64,000 nucleotides of DNA from Paramecium sonneborni (Eukaryota; Ciliophora; Oligohymenophorea; Peniculida; Parameciidae), in NCBI GenBank assembly GCA_905182985.1, contig CAJJDN010000094.1, positions 47,263 to 111,262 on the forward strand. Reading direction: 5' to 3'. Below, one piece after another: positions 24,275 to 37,041 of the stretch. The position numbers and the translations under genes were made by a program. The notes under the pieces are model-generated. The model made no database searches, had not been told where the DNA came from, and worked only from the letters and a program-made list of their open reading frames with translations. Position 1 is the first letter of the stretch. Every line of letters starts with the position of its first letter.

Positions 24275-26215
24275 TCAACATTAAAAACGCACACTTCTTT
24301 TATAATATAGAGATTTCGACTTAACCTTCTTTTCTCTCAAAATACCAGGTATTTGTTGCTCTTAATTTGAACTATTAATTGAACGAATAGATTTCATTTC
24401 ATTTTTTAATGATTCATAAGTAGGACTCTGATTTTTTATCCATTATTATAATGGAGATTGACTAGTTTCACTATTTCTAGCACAAAAAGATGTTGCATTT
24501 CTATTTTATTCTCTAAATATTTCAACTATTCTACTCTATTCTGATTCTCTATAATTAATTTTTTATTTTTTTTTATTGAAAATTTAGGAGATATCTCCGC
24601 CAAAAGATTTTATTTAATTTTTTAGAATAAGTTTTTATTATTGAACTCCTAAGGAGAAATTTGATTGAAATTGTTAAGAAGAACAATTAATTTGCTTTTT
24701 AGATTTAGTTGTATCTAAATCTAGTTCGTTGATTTCATCCATAGTTTCTATTCTGCTATTGATTTAATAGATTTCAAATATGGGTCTCTTTATTTAATCT
24801 CTATGAGAAATTGGTTTGATTTAGATTAATTAGTATTAGACTTCACTTTAATCTATAGTTTAATGATGCTGCTATTAACAACTCTATCCCATAATTTTAT
24901 AACTTTATTTAAATTAGTAAATTATATAGAAATTAACTATTAATTATTTCAATTGTTTCTTTGATCAACTAATTATCTGATTTAATCCATTATATTATTC
25001 ATTGATTGAATTTTACTACTTTTGGTTGCCATATCAGAGAATCTTTATTCAAAGTATTTGATGAGGGATTCAATTTAAAATACAATATTATCCTATCATA
25101 TTTATATAAATTTAATACCAACTATTTTTGATTAATTTATTGAGTTATTTTATTAATAACTTCTTTTCCATCTTTATCAATTGATTCATCTAAATAAAAG
25201 CATTTTTAGATCATCAAAAGTAACATCATAATAATATTTGAATATGTATTAGTAACTTTTTGTGTCTTTTTTAGATTGTTAACTAATTCGATAGATTAAG
25301 TAGATTCTGTACTACTATGATGTTTTAAATAGTCAAGATTCTCTTTATTGTATCTGTTAGTATTCCCATTATATTAAGATTACTCAGTAAAACTATATTA
25401 TTTATATGATTAAATCTTTTTCTTAAGGAGTCCATTGGTTTCATTTAATAATTGTAATTGATTTTAAGTTTCATCTAATGTTTTCGTGATTTCTTAATTT
25501 AATTTAGTTAGATAAATAATTTATGATTATTGTTTTTCATATTTAGATTGCAATTCTTGATATTGTATTTATTGTTTTTGTAATTAATTTTATGTTTATT
25601 CTAATTATTCAAGTAATTAAGTAAATAGAGCATAGGAATCATTTTCATATAATTCATTTTATAAGGTTTCATCTTAATTATATTGTACATTTTTATCCTC
25701 TTCAGTATTCATAGTATTATTAGATTTTTTAGTCATGTTTTCTCTACTTTGACTTAGATCATTCTCAGCACTGATTTCTTCAATTGACCTAAAGGATTAA
25801 ATTAATTAATAATACTATCTCATTTAATATAATTTAAGAAACTTCTTCTATAATGGAAATGAGGCTGTATCAGGTGAACCAATTTGAATGGAAGAATTAA
25901 CACTATTTTAATTTTGAGAGAATGGCAATCTAGTTGGATTAAAATTATTATTTGAATTCAATCCAAATGAACATCGAACAGATGATAATTTCTAATTTTC
26001 TTATTAAGGATGTGGTGAAAATTATAGTAATTATTGTACTTCATTTAACTTTTAGTTTAATTTAATATGTTTACTTTTTCATGATCAGATGGCTTTTTAA
26101 TTTGGATTGCACTATCAATTTCTGCATTATATCGTAGAGAATCAATTTATTAATCATCATCAAAATGATCATCTAATTCTGAAAAGTTTATTCTTTTTTT
26201 TGGGTAACTAGACAT
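24275..26215 (-). CDS. Glutamine-rich coiled-coil protein
   Basis: Not recognised beyond its architecture. Introns 24872-24903, 24937-24969, 25093-25118, 25789-25815 and 26049-26074 (32, 33, 26, 27, 26 nt) leave 599 codons exactly, 598 residues; the 27- and 33-nt ones are in phase. The N-terminal 120 residues are acidic then Ser/Asn/Pro-rich. From about residue 130 to 260 there is a strong coiled coil made of Gln, Leu, Lys and Glu, mostly with Gln encoded by TAA. The C-terminal half is polar, with a final basic segment (REKKVKSKSLYYKRSVRF). A cytoskeletal or basal-body role would fit such proteins in ciliates but is inference. Confidence 0.75.
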
Positions 26216-26287
26216 ATTTGTTAATATTTAAATTTTTTAATTAAATAATATTTAATATTACATATATAAATCGTTTTTTTAGAAGGA

Positions 26288-27613
26288 ATGAACTTAAAAT
26301 ATTTGTTTCTCTTTTAATTGATCCTTTTGAGTTTGGCACACAATCAAGGAAAATCAGTAAAGTTATCAAAAAAGCAAGCACATCATAAACATCACAAATC
26401 ATAAAAATTTTTGGATAGTATAATGGTATTTTATAATGATAATCAAAAAAGGATGTAAATGAAGATTCAATAGAATTATTACTATAAAAACATGAAGTAA
26501 ATTCATACAAAATCAAAAGAACTTCTATTTGGCTGAAATGACAGTTGGGACACCTGAATAAAAATTAACTGTTTTAATAGACACAGGAAGCCCAAATCTT
26601 CTACTTACTTCATCACTTTGTTAATAAAACAGTTGTATATAACATGGTTCATACAATCCTTCCTTATCAACAACTTCCTACTATATAGAAGCAATAAAAT
26701 TGGCTAATGTATATTGTATATTTGTATTTAGGGAGAAGTAGGGAATGAGATTGATATATAATTTGCATCTGGAAGTGTGGTAGGAGTATTTTTTGAAGAC
26801 AGAGTTTGTCTAAATTAATACTGTGTTAATAATTAATTTATTGTTGGGATAGTTGAACAAACTGAGGATGTAATCAATAAATTAAATTTTAGATTTTTAG
26901 TCAAATGAAATTTGATGGAATATTAGGATTAGGACGTATAAAGGAAGCAGTTGTAAAAAATGCATCCTATATTCACAATTTAGAATATGATGTAAGATAT
27001 ATAATGATTCTCTATTAAGACTGATACTAGAAATTTTTCACTTTATTTAAGTAATAGTGAGGATGATGATATGTCAAGTGAACTTGTTTTGGGAGGTATT
27101 TCATAACATTTAATTGCACCTGGAGAGGAGTTTAAATTCTTTGATGTAACTTCAGATAATTTATGGACTATAAATATTAAAGCAGTATTTTTGGGAGATG
27201 AAAGAATAGATGATTGTAATAATTGTTAAGGTCTAATTGATTCTGGTACATCCTTTATCAGTTTTCCAGTTTATGCAATGGAGAAATTCTACTAAAAATT
27301 TGGAGTGTAATTATATATTATATTAATGTTTAGTTATTAATTATGTAGTAATATTGATTCATTCCCAGATTTAACATTTATTTTAGATAGAGGTATTAAA
27401 TTTACACTTACTGGATCATAATATTTTAAAAGAAATACTCATGCTTTATTCTCTAAAGATATTTGCATTCCTTATATTAAAAATAACCCTATAATTGGAG
27501 ATGAACTTATTGTTCTTGGATAACCATTTCTTATTCATCATTATGTTTGGTTTGATGAAGATTAATCTAAAATTGGAATTGTTAAATCTAAATAGCCATC
27601 TCATCAATCCTGA
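26288..27613 (+). CDS. Pepsin-type aspartyl protease (family A1)
   Basis: Secreted or lysosomal endopeptidase with two catalytic aspartates. Six introns leave 392 codons exactly, 391 residues; the sixth, about 27 nt near 27,308-27,334, is in phase. The N-terminus has a signal peptide (LKYLFLFQLILLSLA) and a short His/Lys-rich propeptide. The first lobe has the substrate-entry AEMTVGTPEQK, VLIDTGSPNLLL and FDGILGLG. The second lobe has LVLGGIS and GLIDSGTSFIS, followed by FPDLTFILD, then VLGQPFLIHHYVWFDED. Both D-T/S-G motifs are intact, so it should be active. A food-vacuole role is plausible. Confidence 0.94.
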
Positions 27614-28025
27614 TGTTAATTATTAATACAATTAATAAAATATTATATTTTATTATCTATTTCATTATTATTATTATTATTATTATCATTATTATTATTT
27701 ATGATTCAATATCATTATTCTTTTAAATTTCAAATTTGCTCATATAGATTGAATATCTATTTTAATAAGAAAATTAAATAATGATTTTGCAGATATTGTT
27801 CAGTTGACTCTAAGTTTATCAAAATGAATTAATAAAAATAAGATGATAAGGGGGTTTTGGCATATTAATTTATTTTAGTGATATAATGAGAATATTATAT
27901 AAATATATAATTTTTAAATGATTAATGAATTATAAATGTGTTTATTACAATAATATATAAATAATTTCTTTTATATGAATTAATTTGAATAATGTGAAAG
28001 AAAAAAGTAATGCTCTTTGGATTAA
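27614..28025. other. Intergenic with ATT microsatellite
   Basis: Between the aspartyl protease and the SCAPER-like gene. Contains the ATT repeat listed separately and otherwise nothing supported. Confidence 0.5.
27663..27700. repeat. (ATT)n microsatellite
   Basis: About twelve ATT units interrupted once by a C, in the 3' flank of the aspartyl protease gene. A simple repeat in AT-rich DNA, no function implied. Confidence 0.8.
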
Positions 28026-30600
28026 ATGTTTAAGAAATATGAGGAAGCAACTTATGTATGTTGTATAATAATTATGTTAGAGATATTAGAAAGGTTTAGA
28101 AGAAAAAAAATAGAGAGCAAAAATAGAATCAGATAAAGCGAGGGAAGCTTAATTTATTTAAAAACTTGAAGCTTAGAACAAAAGAATAGAATTTGATGAA
28201 AAATTATAAGAATCTTAAGAAAGAAAAAAGGATTTAGAAAAACATATGTTGGAGAAACAATTATAAAAAAAATAAAAAGATGAAGAAGTAAGAAGAAAAA
28301 AGAAAGAAAATGAAGATGAAAAACTTTAGAAATTATTGAAGAAATAAGAGAAAAAAGACGTTCAAGTAAAGAAGGTGAAAAAAGATGTTTAAAAAACTAA
28401 AAAGAAAGATGAATTAAAAATATTATTAGATCAATCTGTTTCTGATGATGTATCTTTAGATTTGGAAATAGAAAAGAAAAGATAATGCAAATCATTATCA
28501 GATAGTTTATAAGCCTTAGAGAGTGATTAGATTATATATTTTAAATTACAGAAATAAAAAGAAGTTGAAATTAAAGAAAATAAGAAAAAGTAGAAATTAA
28601 AATAAATAATGCCATCAAAAACTTTTAGAGAATAATCAGTGCCTACAATTAAAAAAACTTTAAATTTTCCTATTTTAATTCGTTCTAAATAGGAAGAGAA
28701 TTCATTTATGTTATCATCAATTATTTAATAGTAACCTTAATCACCAACTTAAAAAAATGAAGAAAGTTCTAGTACTAATGTTACACCAAAAAAAGAGAAA
28801 GAAGAAGAACCTCAATTTTTCAAATTATGTTAAATTTGTAATAGCATAATAGATAATGAAGATGGAGATAAACACATTTAATCAAAGTCTCATAAATAAA
28901 CAAAATAATATTATAATTTAACAGCAACATAAAATGATATATTGGTTGTAAAAGGATCGAAAGACGAAATGTCATAGAATAGATTTTAATCAATTAGAAA
29001 ACGTTGTTAAAAGATTAAATAAAAAATCTAATAGAAAAGTCTTTAATTGGAAAACATGAATATTTATTGTTATAAAGAACCAGGAAATAGTTATAATAGA
29101 TAAAGAATTTAAAAATTATCAAATGATTTAGATAAACTATTGAACAATTAAATCAAAGATTTATATTAAATAGAATAATAAATGAAAGAACTATTGAAAT
29201 TAGTGAATTAAGAAACAGATTTAATAAATCTTAGGTAAATGAAGTTTATTTAAATTGTGATAGAAGTCTTTAAAAAGATCTCTTCCTGTCATAAAAATGA
29301 ATACACTCAATACCTAAAAATTATAGGCGTGGTAAATACTATTGATTATCATTGAGGCTACAGAAATAGTTTACTAATTTTGCAGTGTTTACAATAACAG
29401 GACCTATATGTTGGCAAGTAACAAATTACTACCTATTATTGATTTTATGTACAATTTTCTAGCATCTAAACCAACCAAATTTATTTATAGTTATTAATTT
29501 GTGGCTTAATGCTTTTAAATATTTAGTTTATTAATTAAGCATAAATTACCATCAGATCCACTTTCAGATTTGAATATTCAAGAAATTTAAGAAGATACCT
29601 TAGAATATATGTATTGTTGTGGATTATTCAATAAAATGAAGTTGAGATTTTTATCATTTGAAAAGGATTACATCAATTCAGAAGGCAAAATTCCTGTTGC
29701 TTTAGTAAAAAGTGTTGCATTTATAGAGGCTGCAACAAACTATCATGGTTTTGAGTATTTTTATATTTAAATCTTTAGAACTTAGAATAAATCACTATTT
29801 GATGAAGATGGCAAAAGAATATCTAAAAGTTTTGAAGAGCATCTTAAATTTGTTTTAAAAGAAACTGAACTTTTTGGTTTGATTTAATTAATTAGTTAAA
29901 TGGTTGTAGGGGAAGAGATATGTTTTACAACTAATAAATTATTACCATAAACTATTATAAGTTTTTTCATGGTTGGAATCAAGACTTTAAATAATATTGC
30001 TAGATTAAATATTATAGTCTTATAGGAAACTATGAATAAACCATCTAATAAATAAGAAGTTCATATGATCATATAAAGACTTGTAACATATTGTAAATGT
30101 AATCTTGAATAAAGCCAAGATTTAAAAGACTTATTAAATGAATTAATTCTTTTAATTGGTTATTATTGTGTTTTAAATACAAATAATTAAAATTCACTTG
30201 TAGGATCAATGAAAAAGATTTCAGTACTTCATAATTTATTATAAATGCCTTCTCAATTTTATGTTGATAAAATATTAAAGAACATTCTCTTTCCTACATT
30301 ACTTTGTTGTATATTTAGAAATCCATACAACATGAAAATTGTTTTAGAAGAAATAGATAAATCTTATTTTTAAGAAATTTTATAATAATATGATGTAAAT
30401 TTAACAAATTATTTTAGTCTGAACAATTTTATGAAAATCATAATGGTCAATAGTTATAAAGATCACCATCAATTTCTAGTACAAATTCTTAGAATTCAGT
30501 ATTTCCTTACAGTTCTGCTGTATACTTTAAGCTTAGTTAAAGATTTCCTATTTGTTTTTTTTAAGAGGCTTATAAAGAATTAATAGATTATAAGGATTGA
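28026..30600 (+). CDS. SCAPER-like protein
   Basis: Homologue of S-phase cyclin A-associated protein in the ER, which in animals is tied to cell-cycle control and cilia. Introns 28056-28080, 29332-29356, 29755-29778 and 30395-30417 (25, 25, 24, 23 nt) leave 826 codons exactly, 825 residues. Residues 1-150 are a Lys/Glu/Gln coiled coil. Near residue 270 there is a C2H2 finger (CQICNSII...KHIQSKSH). The C-terminal half is helical and matches the SCAPER core: LLIKHKLPSD, DTLEYMYCCGLFNKM, LLIGYYCVL, VLHNLLQMPSQFYVDK and ILFPTLLCCIFRNPYN, matching the human GYFTVNHPDN, QLPFQYFSDPRL and VLFPSLIAACYNNHQN segments in order. It is shorter than the animal protein. Confidence 0.82.
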
Positions 30601-30645
30601 CTTATATTATTTTTATTTAAATTTAAAAGTTATTTTTATAATACT

Positions 30646-30990
30646 TCAAATATCTTTACCATTTATTTAATTATTTTCTAATTCTTCATTTTTACCAAAA
30701 AGAAAGTCATGAGAGGCTCTAAATACATCATAAGTATTTTAAATATCTATTCCAAGAGAATTGCATTAGTTTCGCTCTGTCATAAATTAATATAAATCTA
30801 AAGAATCATCTTCTTCAATATCATGACCAAAAAATTTCTCAAATGAATCTTTAAAATGATTTTGCATATCTTTCTTTTCTATAGCCAAAAGTAATTTTGC
30901 CACTTATGAAGGTCTTAACTCAGTCCTCAATTGATCAAGAGTAGAATCAAATGATGCAAGTTCTTTTTAAATTTAAGATTTTGTATCCAT
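30646..30990 (-). CDS. Small hypothetical protein
   Basis: Not recognised. Intronless frame of 115 codons, 114 residues, between the convergent SCAPER-like gene (45 bp from its stop) and the bZIP gene. The protein is acidic and helical, with LDQLRTELRPSQVAKLLLAI as its most structured part, then an FEKFFGHDIEEDDS stretch. Codon usage and lack of internal TGA support a real gene; no domain is claimed. Confidence 0.6.
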
Positions 30991-31147
30991 TATTTATGTA
31001 ACAGCACTTTAATTAAATACATATATACTTAGAAATGTCTTAGTAATGCTTAGCTAACTTTTACTACTTTTTCAAAAGTATCTATTTCTATTTATCTGCC
31101 AATTTCAATTATGTTAATAAATTATGATTTATATTTCTATTGTTATA

Positions 31148-32053
31148 TCAATATATTTACTATTCATTTTAACAAAATATATCATCTTGTTTTTTAGCTA
31201 TCTAAATTATATAATTGCAAAAAGGAGCCAAACAATTTTCATTAATCTATCTTGCATAATGATCAATTAAAAATTATCTTTCTTAAGATGCTGAACCAAA
31301 TTTTTTCTAAATTAATAAATTAATTACATTTAAAGAATCTATTATTGAATCAACATTTGCTTCAGATGCATTATTTTACAATGATGTTTAAAGGTTATTG
31401 AATAAAATACATTTAGTTTAATCTTATTCTTTTTTCTAAATATATCATTATTACTTACTTATGTTAATTTAATTTATAAATTCTATGCTAAACTATAAGT
31501 TTTATCGTTAACATCTTTAAACAAATCCAATTATTCTGATAATTTAGTTACTTTATTTTCAAGTAATTCAAGATAAATTTTCTTTCTTTTTCTACTATTT
31601 CTTGCAGATTCCCTATTTTTTGCTAATTTGTCTTCCTTTTCTGTTTGAGAAACATAATTAAATTACTATTGACTTTAATATGTTTTTGTAATAAATTTTT
31701 TTTCTGGCCTTACTTATTAATTATATTATATACATAGCTTTATCTTCAATTTTTTCTTATGTTGGAGATAATTTCATTAACGAGCTAATTTTTTTGATAT
31801 AAGTATTTTTTGTATTTTCTTTTATCCTTCTATTGTTATTTGTAGAGGATTAAATATTTTTTATATTTCCTTCGAAGTCAAAATTTGCATTTTAACTAGA
31901 AGATTATTAGAAGCCAATAGGATCAAAATCATCTAATTAATTCATTTATTATTATTATTATAGATTATTATATGGTGTAATAAATCCTAATGAAGTTAAA
32001 TCATTTGATAATAAATAAAATTATTATAATTTTTTCATTACAAAATAATTCAT
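31148..32053 (-). CDS. bZIP transcription factor
   Basis: Introns 31436-31458 and 31709-31733 (23, 25 nt) leave 286 codons exactly from ATG 32053, 285 residues. The basic region reads KLAKNRESARNSRKRKKIYLE, with the bZIP N-x3-A-R-x-S-R signature, followed by a leucine zipper (LELLENKVTKLSEQL). Upstream is a polar region with five glutamines encoded by consecutive TAA codons, and an acidic patch (LDDFDPIGF). The start is uncertain: ATG 32053 overlaps the stop of the upstream gene, while in-frame ATGs at 32038 and 31945 would leave a normal spacer. The C-terminal 100 residues are helical. Confidence 0.88.
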
Positions 32054-33648
32054 TTTAAAACTCTAACCACTAAATTATCCTTAATAATTGTTTTATATCT
32101 ATACCAACATTTCTCAAGATTCATTATTTCAAAACTAAATCTAATAAAATTTTAATTACTATGTATAATGATTAAAAAATCCATACAATAGAACAAGGAT
32201 GTATATAAATTAATGCAAAACTAAAAGTGTTATAAATGAAACCAATAAAAAAGTAAAGTTGATTTCTATTTAACCAATTTCAAACTGAATGTCTAAAACA
32301 TATGAATCTTATAACTATTATAATTATCAAAACTTACACAAATAGATTATAAATCCACAAAACTGTGTAATTATTAATGTGAAATAAAACTTAAAAATCC
32401 AATCATCTTATAAACATTTCTTATAAAAGGATGAGCAAATTTAAAAATTGGGATGACAACATTTACATTAATCACAATGTTCAGTTTTTGGCAATTTAAC
32501 AATCATACAATCTAAACATAGTTAATCAGGTTAAAATTGAATTGGTGTATCCTAATCTATTGATTGTACAATATGTCTTATAAAAGGTTTCTAAAAAATA
32601 AATCTTAATATTCACTTCAATTTCAATCATACTATCGTAAATCATATTCATAGATTGATTATTATTATGATCATCACATATAAATGGAACTATTGTTTAA
32701 TCTATTTCTAAACATCCCTATCCTTCTCCAAATACTTCGTTTGACATATTAAAGCTAGATACATTATTTTTATTTGTTTGATAAGCATCCTTTGCCATTT
32801 ATGCATTCTCTATTATATAAAATAACATAAAGTTAAAGAATATATTGTATAATTATAAAAAAAGTGATCCATGTTTCAAATATGATTCTTCAAATTCAGT
32901 AAATCTAGATAAAATAAATAAATTTAGTATTGTTATTGTTATGAAATATAAGTGCTATTAAATATGCATTTTAAAATATGCTAAATATTTATTTTTTACT
33001 GTATTTTTCTTTTATAAACTTTGTAAATAATTTAAGCACTCATAAGAGAGTTAATCTTATGCTCTTGCTAAAGGAGTTTTTTATTTCTTATCCATTTCAA
33101 ATAAATTTAATTTGAATAGGTTTTTTAATATCTTTAACATAAATAAATTATTATTATATGCAGACCAATGAGCCAAACTACATCCATTAAGATCTTTCAC
33201 AAATACCTCTGCTCCTCTAAAATAAAATTATATTTTACTTATATATTAAATAAATAGCAATATATGTTTAATTGCTTTTGATAGAAAATAATAAAGGAGT
33301 AAAATTGTGATCATCTTTTTTATTTATATTGACACCTAATTTTAGTAAATGTTTAATAATTGATAGCTATCCATAGTAACATGCTATAATTAAAGGAGTT
33401 TACTGTATAGGGTTAGGTTAATCAAGTATTTATAAAGGATTTTAGCTGCAATTTTAAATTAAATTAATAACATAATGAGCCACCTCAACTTATTTCTCAA
33501 TTATTAAATTATGTAATAAAGGTTATTAATTTTAGTATTAAAAAAGATTATAGAATTTGATATCCTTCTCCAAAAGTAAGCAAATTATTTAATATTGTTT
33601 TCTCTTTGTTATTTCTTCAAATTACATTTCTTCTTCAATTTAATTCAT
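32050..33648 (-). CDS. Ankyrin-repeat DHHC-family protein (Akr1/ZDHHC17-like), degenerate DHHC
   Basis: This architecture belongs to protein S-acyltransferases of the Golgi/endosomes. Introns 32141-32159, 32308-32337, 32591-32615 and 33217-33238 (19, 30, 25, 22 nt) leave 501 codons exactly, 500 residues. Ankyrin repeats occupy about residues 30-180 (TPLIIACYYGQLSIIKHLL; GCSLAHWSAYNNNLFMLKIL; KTPLARA). Two TM helices follow, then a cysteine-rich domain: C-x2-C-x9-HC-x2-C-x2-C, after which the DHHC position reads FQIC. The acylated cysteine is kept but both histidines and the Asp are gone. Two more hydrophobic segments and a short tail complete it. Catalytic activity is doubtful. Confidence 0.82.
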
Positions 33649-34774
33649 ATTATTATTATTAAAATTAAATTAAGAAAAATTAAATTGAGAATTTCAAGAA
33701 AACCGTGATCACACAAAGAGAAATCATTTTTATTTCTTAATTCATATTTATTTAAATAAAAATATCGGAACTATATTATTTATTTTAAGATTAATATTTT
33801 AAGCCATCTAATTTATTTAAACCATAAAACCTTCTTTGATTTAAGATGTTTTTCTTCATATTATATATTTTTTTATAATTAAATTAGTATGATTCAACAG
33901 CTATTGATTATTTTAATTCAACATATGTAGTCTTATTTTTAAAATGAAATACAGCATATAAAAATCTTTAAACTTGAAATTCAAATATTAGACCATTTCT
34001 CTTTAAGCTCATAATACTTGAAAACATAAAGATTAATGGTTTTAAGTCTAAAAATTTTTTTAATGTGATTATAGAAAATTGATAAAAAATATCATAAAGA
34101 AAATGAAATATGTAGAGAAAAATAACAATACATCTTTCATAATAATTTATATTATCTTTTTGTTTTTGTATTTATACGTTTAGGACATCCTTTTAAATTT
34201 CTAATAAAATTTTAAATCTTGAGTAATATCAATATTTATGATATTTTCAGAAAAATAATTATTTAATCTCATTTATTAGTTGTAACAAACTTAATTTATT
34301 TAAGATATTTTTAGGGGATTTAATAGATATTTTAATATATTATTTTACTTTAAAATAATCACAAATCTTTATATTTATTTCTAGCTGATCTTCATGAAGT
34401 AAAGATTAATTTGATTCTTTGAAGCTTATTTTTATGAAAGATATTACATATTTTGATAATTTTTAATTGTTAAAATGATATAATAATTATAAGTGATTTA
34501 TTTTAATTCTTTCTTTTCTAAATTATCACTTTTAGATATAATTCAAAAATATAATTGTGAGAGTATTCAATTTTTTATCAATATGATTAGATTTTTTATT
34601 AAAATGTTGAATAATATAGAAATTGATAGAAAAAACAACAAACATATTTGCTTCAAAATAACTTTGTTTAAAATTATAGTGATTTTGGCTATAAAATGCT
34701 TTAGATCAAATAGCTGAGGTCTTATATAGAATTGATAAAATAATATATAAGTAATTAATACAGGAAAATAAGAG
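33649..34774. other. Long AT-rich interval
   Basis: About 1.1 kb between divergent genes. A short plus-strand frame at 34493-34717 is the longest seen and has no support. Probably promoter and spacer. Confidence 0.4.
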
Positions 34775-36915
34775 ATGAAGTTAAAAATACCCTAAGTTCT
34801 TAGATTTTAAACTGAAACTAAAAGCCAATAAAGTAATTCAATAAAGGATTTAGATATTTCAAAAAACCATGATCAAACATAGCAATAAAACTAAAAATCT
34901 CATTAGATAGTAAATCATTATTTTCAGCCAAAATTAAAAGTAATAACTAGTTTAAAGCCTTAACTTTTGGTTAATTAAATACCAATTCATTAAAATAAAA
35001 GTTTTCGAGAACTCTCCTTTGCTGAATCTTCAGGAAGTCCCAAATCAAAAAGAGAAGAAAAATTTGATGAAGTTTGTTCAAGTTTTAGAGGTAGAATTTA
35101 ATCAATTAAACAATAAATGTCTCCTTACTTAATCAATTAATAATCACCTCCTTCAATGAGGAACCTAGAAAGTTAAAAAAAGATTTAGGAAAATACTTTC
35201 TAATATAATAGACATTAAGTAAATAAATAAAAAGAAATTGATTATTCCCCTTCTTATTAGCTTGCTTAGAATGAGTATATGAATAATTTTTAGTAAACAA
35301 AAAGTCCCCGGCATTTAGTTCCATTTCAAATAGAAAAATCTGTCAAAGATATTGAAAGATCAATTAAAAGATAAAATGAAAAATATTTATCTCCAATATC
35401 AGCCGAGAAGAATGTTGTATGTCCTTAAATTAAACAATTTGATAAAGGTTAAGAATTTAAAGAAAAAAATTATAATAAATTAAAATAAAGAAAAAAATCA
35501 ATACATTTACCCTAGAGTTATGAAGATGTAATAAATAGAAAAGTAAAGAACTTTTAGAAAAGTACTTTTTAAAATTAATGCATTCATTTAATATATATTA
35601 GACCTTCAGCGATAAGGATTTAAAAATATCTTTTAAAAGATGTTAAAAATGAAGAATTATTAAGAAAATGTTTCAGTTATAGATGGTGGTGGTAAGAATC
35701 AACCAATCAAGGCGAAGATGTTGAATTCTTTTGGTATTCTCAAGCTTCAATTTCTTTTTTAAATAAATAAGAATAAAGACATATTAGTGATAAAAAATAA
35801 TTTCAACCATTTGAATAAATTGTAAAAAAAGCTCAAGGAGTAGAAGATTAAATGAAATTTGCTATTGAAAATAAACTAAGTTTATTATCACCAATAATAA
35901 AAGTACATAATCATATTGATCTTTCATATCCATTATGGACAAAAAAGAATTTAATTGGCTAAATTATTAAATATTGTCAACTAACAAGATAATATGTTGA
36001 AAATTTCATTCCGCTTTCGATGGTAGTGGATTATTTAGGTGAAAATCTGCTTTCTGAATTCTTGAAAAATCTTAATACATCAACAAGTGTTTGGGTTGTA
36101 AGAAAAAGCGATTTCAAAGAAGATGATAAAATTATGATTTGTCAAAACACATAAAGTGTATTCAATCATCTTTCTAAAGAATTCAAGATGTCAAATAGAA
36201 ATTAATAAAGTTTTATAGTATAATAATTTATTAGTTCATTTGCATATTAAGAAATTTAATTAGATCTATGTTATTATTTACTTATTACTCAAATAAATGG
36301 GATTGTAAGGGGATATTTTTTTTAATAATTTTATGGATAATAATCAAAAATATAATTTTCTAATTTTGATAATGAATCTCGCATAATTTAAATTGAAAAT
36401 TCAAAATAAGAAATTTAAAATCAATACATTCCTATGAAAAATATTTAAAATCATTTTAAAAAACATAATATTGATTATAAAAATAAGATATACCCATAGA
36501 TAAAACATATTTTGTGTGAATATTTGAAATCCATATTTATTCAAATGCCAGTTAAAGATCACAACTTTGAGGTATTAAAAATTATTTTAATTAGTTACTT
36601 AAAGTTGTGATTATAATTGATAATGAAAGCAAACCTTGGTTAATTAATACAGAATCAAATCCTGTTTTTGAAACTGATCTAGAATTTATGAAGGATTATT
36701 CATAACTATTATTAGATAATGTTTTATAACTTGGATTAGATATTTTATTCCCATCACCATCTATATGGCCAAAAGAGAAAAAACGAGATATAGAAATTTA
36801 TTAAGAAATAAACTATTTCGATTTAGTTTTCGATTCAAGAATTGAAGGAAAAGGATTAAAATCCTTATTTGAATAAAATTATAATAAAGATAATTATTGC
36901 GATGATGAATATTGA
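34775..36915 (+). CDS. Tubulin-tyrosine-ligase-like (TTLL) family protein, divergent
   Basis: TTLL enzymes add Tyr, Glu or Gly to tubulin. One 23-nt intron (36572-36594) leaves 706 codons exactly, 705 residues. Residues 1-260 are polar, Ser/Lys/Gln-rich and probably disordered. The TTL-like part follows: FSYRWWWQES, HIDLSYPLWTKKNLI, ENFIPLSMVVDY, SVWVVRKSDF, QSFIVQQFI, LDLCYYLLITQINGIVRGYF, and WLINTESNPVFETDL, matching the W-I-x-K-P, V-V-Q-x-Y-I, D-L-R-x-Y and L-x-E-x-N-x-x-P landmarks. The W-I-x-K-P lysine-proline is replaced, and the DLR arginine reads C, so ATP binding may be altered. An axonemal role would be expected. Confidence 0.7.
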
Positions 36916-37041
36916 CTTTTATTTTATACTTAAAAAATAAATCTATTTATTTTGGTTACTTTAACATTATAATAAAGAAAAAGAGTCATGGCTTGATATA
37001 AAATTAGAAAATGAACAGAATGATAAAAAATTGAATGAATA

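Noticed and set aside
26241..26516. Minus-strand frame of 91 codons
   Set aside because: Shadow of the aspartyl protease signal-peptide exon on the plus strand.
27849..27860. GGGGGTTTTGG, telomere-like unit
   Set aside because: Only one unit; ciliate telomeres are long tandem arrays at molecule ends.
34493..34717. 74-codon plus-strand frame
   Set aside because: Low-complexity Ile/Lys/Phe composition expected from AT-rich DNA, no neighbouring exons.
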